Positions 22,849-31,364 of a DNA stretch of 64,000 bases are shown piece after piece. The stretch lies in NCBI RefSeq assembly GCF_008642335.1, contig NZ_CP029191.1:7750001-7814000 (forward strand), written 5' to 3'. The DNA comes from Streptomyces venezuelae (lineage in GTDB: Bacteria > Actinomycetota > Actinomycetes > Streptomycetales > Streptomycetaceae). The stretch's first letter is position 1. Each line of letters begins with the position of its first letter. Position numbers and translations under genes: made by a program. The notes under the pieces are model-generated. The model was not told the DNA's origin. It saw nothing but the letters and a program-made list of their open reading frames with translations, and did no database searches.

Positions 22849-24304
22849 CGGCACCCGTGCGGCCGGTGCCGCCCGCGGGCTCCGCGGCCCCCGCCGCATC
22901 CGCGGCCTCCGCCCCCGCATCCCCCGCACCCTGCGCGGCCGGGCCACCGCCGCCGCCGTCCTCATCATGGTCGTGGCCCTCTCCATCGGTGGCGGCTGGC
23001 TGTACGTCACCCTGCGCGGCAACCTGATCGACAACGCGGGCGCCCGCACCGAACTCGCCGCCCGCCAGGCCGCCGCGGACATCGCGGCCGGGCAGGGACG
23101 CCCGCACGGCGACCTGCCGGAGCCCGACGGCGGCGTGGACGCCGTGCTCGTCCTCGACGACCGGGGGCGTCCGCTCGCCAGCACCGCCCCGCACCCGGCC
23201 GCCCGCGCCGCCGTCCTCGCGGCGTTCCGCCCCGGCCGCGGCGAGGACTCGGCCGTACGGGATTTCGCCGCCGCCCCCGCGCTGGCCAGCCACACCAGCG
23301 TCGTCGCGGTCGTCCGCACCCCCTCGCCGGGCGGTGACGGCGACCTCTACGTCTACGCGCTGACCGTCCTCGACGCCGTCGCCGACGCCGAACGGGCCCT
23401 CGGCGTCACCGTCCTCGTCGGCGGCCCGCTGGTCGCCCTGCTCACCGGACTCATCGCCTGGACGGTGACCGGCGCCGCGCTGCGGCCCGTCGAGTCCATG
23501 CGCGAAGAGCTCGTCGCCGTCTCCGCGGACCGGCTCAGCCGCCGCGTCCCCACGCCGGGCGGCCAGGACGAGATCACCCGGCTCGCCGAGACCGTCAACG
23601 ACACCCTGGAACGCCTCGAGCACTCCGTCACCCGGCAGCGCCAGTTCGTCGCCGACGCCTCGCACGAGCTCCGCAACCCCATCGCCGCCGCCCGCGCCGA
23701 ACTCGAACTCGCCCTCCTCAACAAGCCCGACCCCGCCACGGCGGCCTCCCTCGCCCAGGCACTCGACTCGACCGTACGACTGGAGCACATCGCCGCCGAC
23801 CTCCTGCTCCTCGCCCGCCTCGACGCACAGCAGCCGCCGAACACGGAGCTCGTCGACCTGTCGCTGCTCGCGGCCGAGCTGATCGCCCGGCGCCGTTCGG
23901 CACGGGTTCCGCTGCTCCTCGTACCCGCCGACGACCCGGTCCTCGTACGCGCCGATCCCGGACAGCTGAAGCGGCTGCTCGCGAACCTCCTGGACAACGC
24001 CCAGCGGTTCGCCGACTCCGAGGTACGCGTCGGCACGGCGAAGGACCCGGCCACCGGCACAGCCCTCCTCGACGTGACCGACGACGGGCCAGGCATCCCG
24101 CCGGAGGCGACGGAGGAGGTCTTCAACCGGTTCACGCGGCTGGAGGCGGACCGCAACCGGGCCAGCGGCGGCACGGGCCTCGGCCTCGCCATCGCCCGCG
24201 AGATCGCCCGCGCCCACGGCGGGAGCCTGCGGGTGGAGCCGAGCGGGCGCGGCGCGCGCCTGGTCCTGCGCCTGCCGACGGCGGACACCGCGCCGCGACC
24301 GTGA
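22838..24304 (+). CDS. Membrane sensor histidine kinase, partner of the upstream regulator
   Basis: 488 residues from ATG 22838. Membrane helix 1 (about 41-62, AAAVLIMVVALSIGGGWLY), extracellular sensor of about 120 residues, helix 2 (about 184-208, VTVLVGGPLVALLTGLIAWT), HAMP, HisKA with FVADASHELRNPIAAARAEL, then HATPase boxes LLANLLDNAQRFA, DVTDDGPGIPPEA and GGTGLGLAIAREIARAHGG. The external domain is Ala/Arg-rich and gives no clue to the signal. Co-location with LCP and RodA genes suggests a cell-envelope stress role, which is inference. Confidence 0.92.
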   Translation: MSPDGTRAAGAARGLRGPRRIRGLRPRIPRTLRGRATAAAVLIMVVALSIGGGWLYVTLRGNLIDNAGARTELAARQAAADIAAGQGRPHGDLPEPDGGVDAVLVLDDRGRPLASTAPHPAARAAVLAAFRPGRGEDSAVRDFAAAPALASHTSVVAVVRTPSPGGDGDLYVYALTVLDAVADAERALGVTVLVGGPLVALLTGLIAWTVTGAALRPVESMREELVAVSADRLSRRVPTPGGQDEITRLAETVNDTLERLEHSVTRQRQFVADASHELRNPIAAARAELELALLNKPDPATAASLAQALDSTVRLEHIAADLLLLARLDAQQPPNTELVDLSLLAAELIARRRSARVPLLLVPADDPVLVRADPGQLKRLLANLLDNAQRFADSEVRVGTAKDPATGTALLDVTDDGPGIPPEATEEVFNRFTRLEADRNRASGGTGLGLAIAREIARAHGGSLRVEPSGRGARLVLRLPTADTAPRP

Positions 24305-24310
24305 GGCCGT

Positions 24311-24378
24311 TCCTGAAGCCGCCTTCCTGAAGGCCTCTTCCGTCTCCTCAGGATCCGTTCAGGAACGGGCGTTCAGGA
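24311..24378. promoter_or_regulatory. Array of five TCAGGA/TCCTGA hexamers before the LCP gene
   Basis: TCCTGA at 24311 and 24325 (14 bp apart), then TCAGGA at 24348, 24359 and 24373 (11 and 14 bp apart). The hexamers are reverse complements, so two inverted copies face three direct copies just upstream of ATG 24387. Direct repeats with about one-turn spacing are typical binding sites for OmpR-family regulators, and such a regulator is encoded 1.5 kb upstream. The last copy is 8 bp from the start codon, so the array could also repress. Confidence 0.5.
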
Positions 24379-24386
24379 TCGTCCCC

Positions 24387-25568
24387 ATGCCCCAGCACCG
24401 AGCCGCAGGACCCCGCACCCGACGCCGTCGCGCGCGCCGCCTCTCTCGCCGGGCCAGGCTCGGCCGCACGCTGCTGGTCCTCACCGGTGTCCTGGTGCTG
24501 TGCGGCGGCGCCGCAGCCTGGTACCTGTACCGCGAGATCGACAGCATCGGCTCCTCGTCCGCCCTCGGCGCCGACGCACCCAAGTCGAAGGACGGCTCGA
24601 CGAACATCCTGCTGATGGGCCTCGACACGCGGAAGGACCAGAACGGGGACGACCTCCCCAAGGATGTGCTGAGGAAACTGCACGCCGGGAACTCCGACAT
24701 CGGCGGCTACAACGCCAACACGCTGATCCTCCTGCACGTCCCGGCCGACGGCGGCAAGGCCAAGGGCTTCTCCATCCCGCGCGACGACCTCGTCGACATA
24801 CCGGGGTACGGCAAGGACAAGATCAAGAAGGCGTACGGGCTCGCGAAGGCGGCCAAGGAGGACGAGCTGCGCGGCGAGGGCGTCACGGACGCGCACGAGC
24901 TGGAGCACGCGGGCCGTGAGGCGGGCCGGCAGTCCCAGATCCGCACCGTGCGCGACTTCCTGGGCGTCCCCATCGACCACTTCGCCGAGGTCAGCCTCTC
25001 CGGTTTCTACCGCCTGGCCGACGCGCTCGACGGCGTCGAGGTCTGCCTCAACCACCCGGTGAAGGACCGCTACTCTGGCGCCGACTTCCCCGCGGGCAGA
25101 CAGGAACTCGACGGGCAGCAGGCACTCGCCTTCGTACGCCAGCGGCACGGCCTGCAGCGGGGCGACCTGGACCGCACCCGCCGCCAGCAGGCGTTCCTCG
25201 CCTCCGCCCTGCACCAGGTGAACAGCGTCGGCACCCTCACCAACCCGGCACGCCTGCTCGACCTGAAGAACGTCGCCAAGGACAACGTCGTCCTCGACGA
25301 GGGCTGGGGCGTCTTCTCCTTCGTCCGGCAGGCCAAGAACCTCACCGGCGGCAAGGTGGAGTTCACGACCCTGCCGGTGGAGAGCTTCGCCAGGCACAAC
25401 GGCGAGGACGTGAACATCGTCGACCGCGACCTGGTGCGCGAGAGGGTGCGGCAGGCCACGAAGGAGACCGGCGACAAGGGCGCCAAGAACTCCGGCGACC
25501 AGGGCGAGAAGAAGTCCGATGACCGTTCCCCGAAGGTCGCGGGGGGCGGTGTGCCGTGCGTGGACTGA
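24387..25568 (+). CDS. LytR-CpsA-Psr (LCP) family cell-wall glycopolymer transferase
   Basis: 393 residues. Arg-rich cytoplasmic start, one membrane helix (about 28-50, LLVLTGVLVLCGGAAAWYL), then the LCP domain: TNILLMGLDTRKD, NANTLILLHVPAD, KGFSIPRDDLVDIPGYG with the lipid-phosphate-binding Arg, HFAEVSLSGFYRLADALDG and LAFVRQRHGLQRGDLDRTRR. The family ligates teichoic acid-like polymers to peptidoglycan. The tail after about 350 is Lys/Asp-rich and disordered. It overlaps the RodA-like gene by 13 bp, so the two are coupled. Confidence 0.92.
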   Translation: MPQHRAAGPRTRRRRARRLSRRARLGRTLLVLTGVLVLCGGAAAWYLYREIDSIGSSSALGADAPKSKDGSTNILLMGLDTRKDQNGDDLPKDVLRKLHAGNSDIGGYNANTLILLHVPADGGKAKGFSIPRDDLVDIPGYGKDKIKKAYGLAKAAKEDELRGEGVTDAHELEHAGREAGRQSQIRTVRDFLGVPIDHFAEVSLSGFYRLADALDGVEVCLNHPVKDRYSGADFPAGRQELDGQQALAFVRQRHGLQRGDLDRTRRQQAFLASALHQVNSVGTLTNPARLLDLKNVAKDNVVLDEGWGVFSFVRQAKNLTGGKVEFTTLPVESFARHNGEDVNIVDRDLVRERVRQATKETGDKGAKNSGDQGEKKSDDRSPKVAGGGVPCVD

Positions 25569-27019
25569 ACGCCCCCGGCGCCGGTCCGCACGCCCTCGAC
25601 GCCCGCCGCACCGAGGCGCTGCTGCTCGCCTTCGCCCTCGCCGTCGTCGTCTACGGCTACGCGTCCGCGGGCCTCGCCATGACGGGCACCCCGCCCGCCC
25701 GGCTCCTCCACTTCGCCGTCTCCCAGCTCTGCCTGGCCGCCGCCGCCCATCTGGCCGTCCGCAGATTCGCCCCCCACGCCGACCCGCTGATCCTGCCGCT
25801 CGCGTTCCTCCTCACCGGCCTCGGCCTTGTCCTGATCCAACGCCTGGACCCCGCCTACGCCGCGCGTTTCGACTCGGCGCCCGCGAGCGGCGGGCAGCTC
25901 GTGTGGACCGTCCTCGCGGTGGCCGCCACGATCGCCGTGCTGTGGGCGCTGCGGGACTACCGGCAGCTGCAGCGCTATCCCTACGTCACCATGGCGGCCT
26001 CCATGGCCCTGCTGATGGCGCCCGCGTTCTTCCCGGGGGACACCTACGGTGCCAAACGATGGGTGTACCTCGGCCCGCTCTCGTTCCAGCCCGGCGAGTT
26101 CGCGAAGGTCAGCATCGTGGTGTTCTTCGCGGGCTTCCTGGTCCTCAACCGCGACGCCCTGTCCTGCACAGGACGCCGCATGCTCGGCATGACGCTGCCG
26201 TACGGCCGGCAGATCGGGCCGATCGCCGCGGTGTGGCTCCTGAGCCTGCTGGTGCTGGTCTTCGAACGCGACCTGGGTACGTCATTGCTGTTCTTCGGCG
26301 TGTTCGTCGCCATGCTCTACATCGCGACCGAACGCACCAACTGGGTAGCGTGCGGGATCGCCATGACCCTGGTGGGCGCCGTCGCCGTCGGCGCCACCGA
26401 ACCGCACGTCAAGGGCCGGGTGATGGCCTGGCTGCACCCCTTCGACATCTACCTGCCCGCCGATCGGCGCCCGCCGGGCCTGATCTCGGACCAGGCCGCG
26501 CAGGCGCTGTTCAGCTTCGGCAGCGGCGGCGTCACGGGCAGCGGCCTGGGGCAGGGGCACCCGGAACTCATCGGCTTCGCAGGGCGCAGCGACTTCATCC
26601 TCACCACCGTCGGCGAAGAGCTCGGCCTCGCCGGAGTGATGGCGGTGCTGCTGCTCTACACCCTGCTCGTCGCGCGCGGCTTCCGTACCGCCCTCACCTG
26701 CGGCAACCCGTTCGGGAAACTGCTCGCGGCGGGCCTGTCCCTGGTGATCGCGTTCCAGGTGTTCATCATCGTGGCGGGAGTGACCGGCCTGATGCCGTTC
26801 ACCGGCAAGGCGCTGCCGTTCCTCGCCCAGGGCGGCTCGTCGATGGTCGCCAACTGGCTGATCGTCGCGCTGCTCCTGGCCATCAGCAACCAGGCCCGCA
26901 GGGACCTGTACGAGTCGTCCCCGTCAGATGTGGGCGCCGATCATGCCGAGCCCGTCGACCGCGGCCGGGGACAGCACCGACTCGTCCAGACCGGACAGCG
27001 GCAGCCAGGCGACGTCTGA
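25556..27019 (+). CDS. FtsW/RodA/SpoVE-family peptidoglycan glycosyltransferase
   Basis: 487 residues from GTG 25556, about ten to twelve membrane helices. SEDS motifs: GAKRWVYLGPLSFQPGEFAK, ERDLGTSLLFFGVF with the key Asp, SDFILTTVGEELGL and GKALPFLAQGGSSMVANW. It polymerises lipid II, probably with a class B PBP encoded elsewhere. The last 32 residues (after YESSPSDVG) are read from DNA that encodes the C-terminus of the opposite-strand Nudix gene. That tail is hydrophilic and unlike a SEDS end, so the original stop may have been lost. Confidence 0.92.
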   Translation: MRGLNAPGAGPHALDARRTEALLLAFALAVVVYGYASAGLAMTGTPPARLLHFAVSQLCLAAAAHLAVRRFAPHADPLILPLAFLLTGLGLVLIQRLDPAYAARFDSAPASGGQLVWTVLAVAATIAVLWALRDYRQLQRYPYVTMAASMALLMAPAFFPGDTYGAKRWVYLGPLSFQPGEFAKVSIVVFFAGFLVLNRDALSCTGRRMLGMTLPYGRQIGPIAAVWLLSLLVLVFERDLGTSLLFFGVFVAMLYIATERTNWVACGIAMTLVGAVAVGATEPHVKGRVMAWLHPFDIYLPADRRPPGLISDQAAQALFSFGSGGVTGSGLGQGHPELIGFAGRSDFILTTVGEELGLAGVMAVLLLYTLLVARGFRTALTCGNPFGKLLAAGLSLVIAFQVFIIVAGVTGLMPFTGKALPFLAQGGSSMVANWLIVALLLAISNQARRDLYESSPSDVGADHAEPVDRGRGQHRLVQTGQRQPGDV

Positions 27020-27367
27020 CGTGGCGCCGTCGGCCTCGGCGACCTGGACGGGACCCGGCGCCAGTTCGACCACGTAGAAGAGCCCCACCAGATGCCAGCT
27101 CACCCCGAGCCTGCGCGCCGAGTACGTCCGGGCGTCCACGAGCCGCGCGCCGACGAGTTCCAGCCCCGTCTCCTCGCGCAGTTCGCGCGCGAGCGCCTCC
27201 TCCGGCTGCTCGCCCGGGTCGACGCCGCCGCCGGGCAGATGCCACAGACCGGGTTCGAACACGGGGGACGCGGCCGAGAGCCGGGTCAGCAGGAGCTCGT
27301 CCCGCTCGGCCGCGACGGCGTACGCCGAGACACGTGAACGCACCTGATTGCTCGCCTGCTTGCCCAC
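26924..27367 (-). CDS. Nudix hydrolase
   Basis: 147 residues from GTG 27367, chosen because GGAGGT lies 6 nt upstream; an earlier in-frame GTG at 27442 lacks this. The Nudix box is complete: GGGVDPGEQPEEALARELRE followed by ETGLEL, matching G-x5-E-x7-REUXEEXGU. Preceded by LWHLP, typical for NDP-X hydrolases of broad specificity. It converges on the RodA-like gene and the two overlap by 96 bp at their 3' ends. It lies just after the amidase gene on the same strand. Confidence 0.88.
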   Translation of the reverse strand: MGKQASNQVRSRVSAYAVAAERDELLLTRLSAASPVFEPGLWHLPGGGVDPGEQPEEALARELREETGLELVGARLVDARTYSARRLGVSWHLVGLFYVVELAPGPVQVAEADGATSDVAWLPLSGLDESVLSPAAVDGLGMIGAHI

Positions 27368-27473
27368 CCGTGCACCTCCGGAGTTCCCGCCCGCGCCATG
27401 TGACCGCTCCAGATCGTACGTCGGGTCCGGAACCGCCCCCACGCGGCCCCGGACCCGACGGTGTGCGGCGCGG

Positions 27474-29465
27474 TTACTTGCCCGACCGTGCCACCTGGAC
27501 GTCGGCCGCCCGCACGTAGCCGACCCGGTGCCCGTACTGGATCACGTAGTACATGTCCTTGCCGCGGACCACCTTGTGCGGCGCGGTGTCGAACGTGGGG
27601 GAGTAGAAGTACTCGCCCGGCACCTTGTCACCGACCACGTACTTCTGACCCGCGAGGATCTTGTACGGCAGCGGCGAGACGCTCTGCACCGGCACACCGG
27701 CCGGGTAGGCCTCCTTCTCGGGGTACGCGCGCCCGTACACCGGCACTTCGCTCGCCCCCGCCTTCGGCGTCACCACGAGGCCCTTCGCGTCGACCGCCGT
27801 GGGCTGCTTCTTCGGGTTCTTGAACCAGGCCTTCTGGCCGAGGTACCAGACGGCCGTCCAGTCGCCCTCGCGCCCGGCGACCGCGTACTGCTGGCCGGTG
27901 GAGAGCCGCGCCCCCGTGTCGTTCACGTCGATCGTGGAGGCCTGGCCGCCGGGACGCTTGCCGATGTCCTTGATCAGCGGCGCGTCGTCACGGGGCTCGG
28001 TGTGGACGCGCACCGCCGCCGAACCGTGCGGCACGCACTTCTCGCCGGGCTTGACGCATCCCGTGTACTCGGGCTGGTTCTTGGAGTACTGGGGCGCCAC
28101 CGTCACCACTCCTCCCTCCGGCCCCGCGGTGCGGTGGAACGGCTTGCCGAGCAGCGTGAAGTAGTGCTGCCAGTCCCAGTACGGGCCCGGGTCCGTGTGC
28201 ATGCCCGGGATCGACGACGTCACGGTGCCCTGGACGTTGTCGTGGCCGAGGATGTGCTGCCGGTCCAGCGGGATGTCGTACTTCTTCGCGAGGTACTTCA
28301 CCAGCCGCGCCGACGAGCGGTACATCGCCTCCGTGTACCAGGTGTCGGGGGCGGTGAGGAAACCTTCGTGCTCCAGACCGATCGACTTGGCGTTCACGTA
28401 CCAGTTGCCCGCGTGCCAGGCGACGTCCTTGGCCTTCACGTGCTGGGCGATGTGTCCGTCGGTGGAGCGCAGGGTGTACTGCCACGACACGTAGGTCGGG
28501 TCCTGCACCATCTTCAGGACGCCCTCCCACCTGCCCTCGGTGTCATGGATGACGATCGTGTCGATGCTCTGGCTCTTCGGCCGGTCCGACAGGTCGTGGT
28601 TGCCGTAGTCCGGGTTGCCGTTGGGGTCCTTGAACTCCTCGTACGGCGCCGGGATCCACTCGCACGACACGGTCTTCGGGCACTCCGTCTCGCCCTTGGG
28701 CGCCTTGCGCAGACCCGCGCGCTCCAGCTGCGCCGCGTCGGGCCGCAGCCCCGGCTCCGGCGCAAGGGTCACTCGCTGGCCCGCGTCCGTGGTCCGCTGC
28801 TCGCCGTCGCGGATCACCGCGAACACGTCGTTGGCGTACGTGGCCGCGGTGGCCTCGTCGTCCGCGCCGGAGAAGCGGGCCACGGCGCCGTACCAGTCGG
28901 CGGGATCACTGCTCAGCGGCTTGCCGAGCTTGCGCTGCGCGGCCGCGAGCAGGGCGGCGCCGCCCTCGACGTTCGCCGCCGGGTCGGTGCGCAGGTCGGC
29001 GGCGGACCGGCCGCTCAGCTCGGCGGCGCGCGGCAGCGTCTTGAGGCGGGCGGGGAGTTCGGACTCCTCGGGGATCTCGGCCTTCGGCGGGGGAGCCGGG
29101 CGCGAGGTGTCGCCGCGTGGGTCCTCCGTGCCCTCGCTGTGGTGCGGGGCCGAGGCCAGGGCGGTGCGGGCGTCGGTGAGGTGCATGGGGCCGTAGCCCC
29201 CGGTGACGCTGGCCGCGCCGCCGTGGGCGTCCCACCGGGACTGCAGGTAGGAGACGCCGAGCAGCACGCTCTGGGGCACGTGGTACTCGTCGGCGGCCGC
29301 GGCGAACGCTCCCTGCAGCCGGTCCGGAGCGGCCTGTTGGGGTGCGCCCGGTGACGGGGCCGCGCCGAGCAGCGGAACCAGCAGGCCGGCCGACGCGAGG
29401 GCGCCCGCCGTCCTGACGGTGCGTCTGCGCGCGGACGGCGTACGGGCGGTGTCGGATCCTCGCAA
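27474..29465 (-). CDS. Secreted N-acetylmuramoyl-L-alanine amidase (Amidase_2) with C-terminal SH3-like repeats
   Basis: 663 residues, AGGAGG before ATG 29465. Signal peptide (about 1-42, Arg-rich start, GALASAGLLVPLLGAAPSPG). A lytic-transglycosylase-like helical segment (VPQSVLLGVSYLQSRWDAHG, YGPMHLTDA) occupies about 50-230. The amidase domain is about 301-435: SIDTIVIHDTEGRWEG, WHAGNWYVNAKSIGLEHEG, HILGHDNV and HTDPGPYWDW with the zinc ligands. SH3-like modules follow (DWTAVWYLGQKAWF, GHRVGYVRAADVQVA). It cleaves the glycan-peptide bond in peptidoglycan. Same strand as the Nudix gene, with a 106-bp gap to its chosen start. Confidence 0.92.
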   Translation of the reverse strand: MRGSDTARTPSARRRTVRTAGALASAGLLVPLLGAAPSPGAPQQAAPDRLQGAFAAAADEYHVPQSVLLGVSYLQSRWDAHGGAASVTGGYGPMHLTDARTALASAPHHSEGTEDPRGDTSRPAPPPKAEIPEESELPARLKTLPRAAELSGRSAADLRTDPAANVEGGAALLAAAQRKLGKPLSSDPADWYGAVARFSGADDEATAATYANDVFAVIRDGEQRTTDAGQRVTLAPEPGLRPDAAQLERAGLRKAPKGETECPKTVSCEWIPAPYEEFKDPNGNPDYGNHDLSDRPKSQSIDTIVIHDTEGRWEGVLKMVQDPTYVSWQYTLRSTDGHIAQHVKAKDVAWHAGNWYVNAKSIGLEHEGFLTAPDTWYTEAMYRSSARLVKYLAKKYDIPLDRQHILGHDNVQGTVTSSIPGMHTDPGPYWDWQHYFTLLGKPFHRTAGPEGGVVTVAPQYSKNQPEYTGCVKPGEKCVPHGSAAVRVHTEPRDDAPLIKDIGKRPGGQASTIDVNDTGARLSTGQQYAVAGREGDWTAVWYLGQKAWFKNPKKQPTAVDAKGLVVTPKAGASEVPVYGRAYPEKEAYPAGVPVQSVSPLPYKILAGQKYVVGDKVPGEYFYSPTFDTAPHKVVRGKDMYYVIQYGHRVGYVRAADVQVARSGK

Positions 29466-29664
29466 TGCAGCCTCCTGGGACTTCTGGGCCGGTGAAGCGT
29501 GACGGGGCGTGCGGGGCCGGGCGTGCGTCAGTGGTACCGGCTCTCCGACGATCCGTCAATCATGCCCAGGGGCCGGAATTACGCATGTCAGCGCTGGTCC
29601 TGATGGGTCAAGGGCGAGGTACGGACAAGTTTTCGCATGCGGCGGCCCCACCGCCTGCGGTGCG

Positions 29665-29790
29665 TCAGTGGCGTGGACCAATGATCTCCCGACGCGGCCA
29701 GTCCGCGAGGTCCCGCGGCAGTTGCCGGTCGTGCGTCGCGACCACGACCGCGGCGCTCGTGACGCGGAGCGCATCCGTGATACCCCCGGA
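29665..29790 (-). pseudogene. C-terminal relic of an ABC-F ATPase
   Basis: About 40 residues in one frame, ALRVTSAAVVVATHDRQLPR then DLADWPR, match the very end of ABC-F proteins (H-loop THDR followed by the DLADWP tail). No Walker motifs or other ABC-F parts lie upstream; the sequence there belongs to the hypothetical gene ending at 29792. The remainder of 29466-29664 contains no gene I can support. Confidence 0.5.
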
Positions 29791-29791
29791 C

Positions 29792-30064
29792 TCATCTGAT
29801 GTCCCCGGCCCACTCGAACCGGGCCCGGCCGTCAGGACCCGGGCGGTACGTCGACCGGCCGCCGGCACCGAATTGCCCCAGCTCGGTCGGCAGAGCGACG
29901 CCCGCGGTGACCTCCTCGCGCGTCCAGCCGGTGATGTCGAGCAGCAGCCCGTCCAACGGGCCGCCCACCAGCTCCGCATAGGACTTGCCCGGGCGCGGGC
30001 CCGGTCGCTCGTGATCCTGGCCGTAGACCCGGCCGCGCAGCAGCTGTTCGTCGTCGCTGTCCAT
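29792..30064 (-). CDS. Conserved hypothetical protein
   Basis: 90 residues from ATG 30064 (GGAGG 9 nt upstream; an earlier in-frame start at 30088 adds eight residues). Soluble, no signal. GKSYAELVGGPLDGLLLDIT and GWTREEVTAGVALPTELGQF are well-formed, ending FEWAGDIR. This resembles small Streptomyces proteins of unknown role; I do not recognise a named domain. Divergent from the methyltransferase gene. Confidence 0.6.
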   Translation of the reverse strand: MDSDDEQLLRGRVYGQDHERPGPRPGKSYAELVGGPLDGLLLDITGWTREEVTAGVALPTELGQFGAGGRSTYRPGPDGRARFEWAGDIR

Positions 30065-30168
30065 GCGGACCACCCTCCCAGCCGCCACTGACAGCGGCCC
30101 CCGTCGGCCATTTCGCAGATCCGCAATTTTTCTTGCCGGAGCGAAACGGTGCTGCGGAAGCTGGCGAC

Positions 30169-30849
30169 ATGGACGCCACCGAGAACACGACCGACAACAC
30201 CGCCGACAGCGCTCACGAGTTCTGGGAGCGGCACTACCGCACCCACCAGGACTGGGGCACCCGCGTCAACCCGTTGCTCGCCGAGACCGCCGCGCCGCTC
30301 CTACCCGGCACCGCCCTGGACCTGGGGTGCGGTGCCGGAGGCGACGCCCTCTGGCTGGCGCGGCAGGGCTGGCACGTCACCGCCGTGGACATCTCCGGCA
30401 CGGCCGTGGAGCGGCTGCGCGAACGCGCGCGCCATGCCGGTGTCGCCGAGCGGATCACCGCGCAGCGGCACGATCTCGCCGGAGGGTTCCCGACGGGCCG
30501 CTTCGACCTCGTCTCCGCCCAGTACTTCCACACCCCGTTCCCGCTGCTCCGCACCCACGTCCTGCGTGCCGCCGCGCTCGCCCTGCGCCCCGGCGGGCTC
30601 CTCCTGATCGTCGACCACGGCTCCACGGCGCCCTGGTCCTGGAACCAGGACCCCGACGCCCACCACCCGGCCCCGGAAGAGGTGGCCGCCGATCTGGGCC
30701 TCGACCCGACGCGCTGGCCGGTGCTGCGGGCGGAGGCGTCCCGGCGCCGGGCCACGGGCCCCGCGGGCGAGACCGCGACAGTCGTCGACCACGTCCTCCT
30801 CATCCAGTCCACCGCCGGACTCCTCCGGCCCGCCACGGAATCGGAGTGA
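30169..30849 (+). CDS. SAM-dependent class I methyltransferase
   Basis: 226 residues from ATG 30169. Motif I ALDLGCGAGGDALWLARQGW, acidic motif II VTAVDISGTAVERLRERA, and RFDLVSAQYFHTPFPLL followed by ALRPGGLLLIVDHGS. The TehB/YcgJ-like small methyltransferase form fits, but the acceptor is unknown. It is separated by 7 bp from the DinB-family gene, so the two form an operon. Confidence 0.88.
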   Translation: MDATENTTDNTADSAHEFWERHYRTHQDWGTRVNPLLAETAAPLLPGTALDLGCGAGGDALWLARQGWHVTAVDISGTAVERLRERARHAGVAERITAQRHDLAGGFPTGRFDLVSAQYFHTPFPLLRTHVLRAAALALRPGGLLLIVDHGSTAPWSWNQDPDAHHPAPEEVAADLGLDPTRWPVLRAEASRRRATGPAGETATVVDHVLLIQSTAGLLRPATESE

Positions 30850-30856
30850 CGACTCC

Positions 30857-31312
30857 ATGCCGACGGACGACGACGAGAAGACGATCCTCCGGAACGTCCT
30901 CGACCAGCTGCGGAACTCGATCGCGGACAAGGTCGACGGCGTGCCGGAACCACAGGTCCGCACGGGCGGAGTCCCGTCGGGCACGAGCCTGCTCGGACTG
31001 CTGAAGCACCTGGCGTCCGTCGAACGGTTCTACTTCCTCGGCGAAGAGCCCGCCGACTGGCAGGCGACCATGAGGCCGTCCGCGGAGGACACGGTCGAGA
31101 GCTTGCGGGCCGAGTACCGGAAGACCGTCGAGCGGGCGAACGTGATCATCGACGCCTGCCCGGACCTGAAGCTGCCTGCTCCCCGTGCCCGCCGCCGGGG
31201 CCCCGTCCCGTCGATGCGGTGGGTCCTCGTCCACATGATCGAGGAGACCGGCCGCCACGCGGGCCACGCGGACATCCTGCGCGAGCGGATCGACGGAACC
31301 ACCGGCCGCTGA
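30857..31312 (+). CDS. DinB/DUF664-family protein
   Basis: 151 residues. Four-helix DinB-like fold with metal-binding histidines: LLGLLKHLASVERFYFLGEE (first His), MRWVLVHMIEETGRHAGHAD (two further His) and ILRERIDGTTGR at the end. Some family members are mycothiol- or bacillithiol-dependent transferases; in actinobacteria DUF664 proteins are candidates for mycothiol-dependent enzymes. Follows the methyltransferase directly. Confidence 0.85.
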   Translation: MPTDDDEKTILRNVLDQLRNSIADKVDGVPEPQVRTGGVPSGTSLLGLLKHLASVERFYFLGEEPADWQATMRPSAEDTVESLRAEYRKTVERANVIIDACPDLKLPAPRARRRGPVPSMRWVLVHMIEETGRHAGHADILRERIDGTTGR

Positions 31313-31364
31313 GAGGCGGGTGAAGGCGGATGAAGGCGGGTTGCGGGCAGGTGAAGATGGACGC

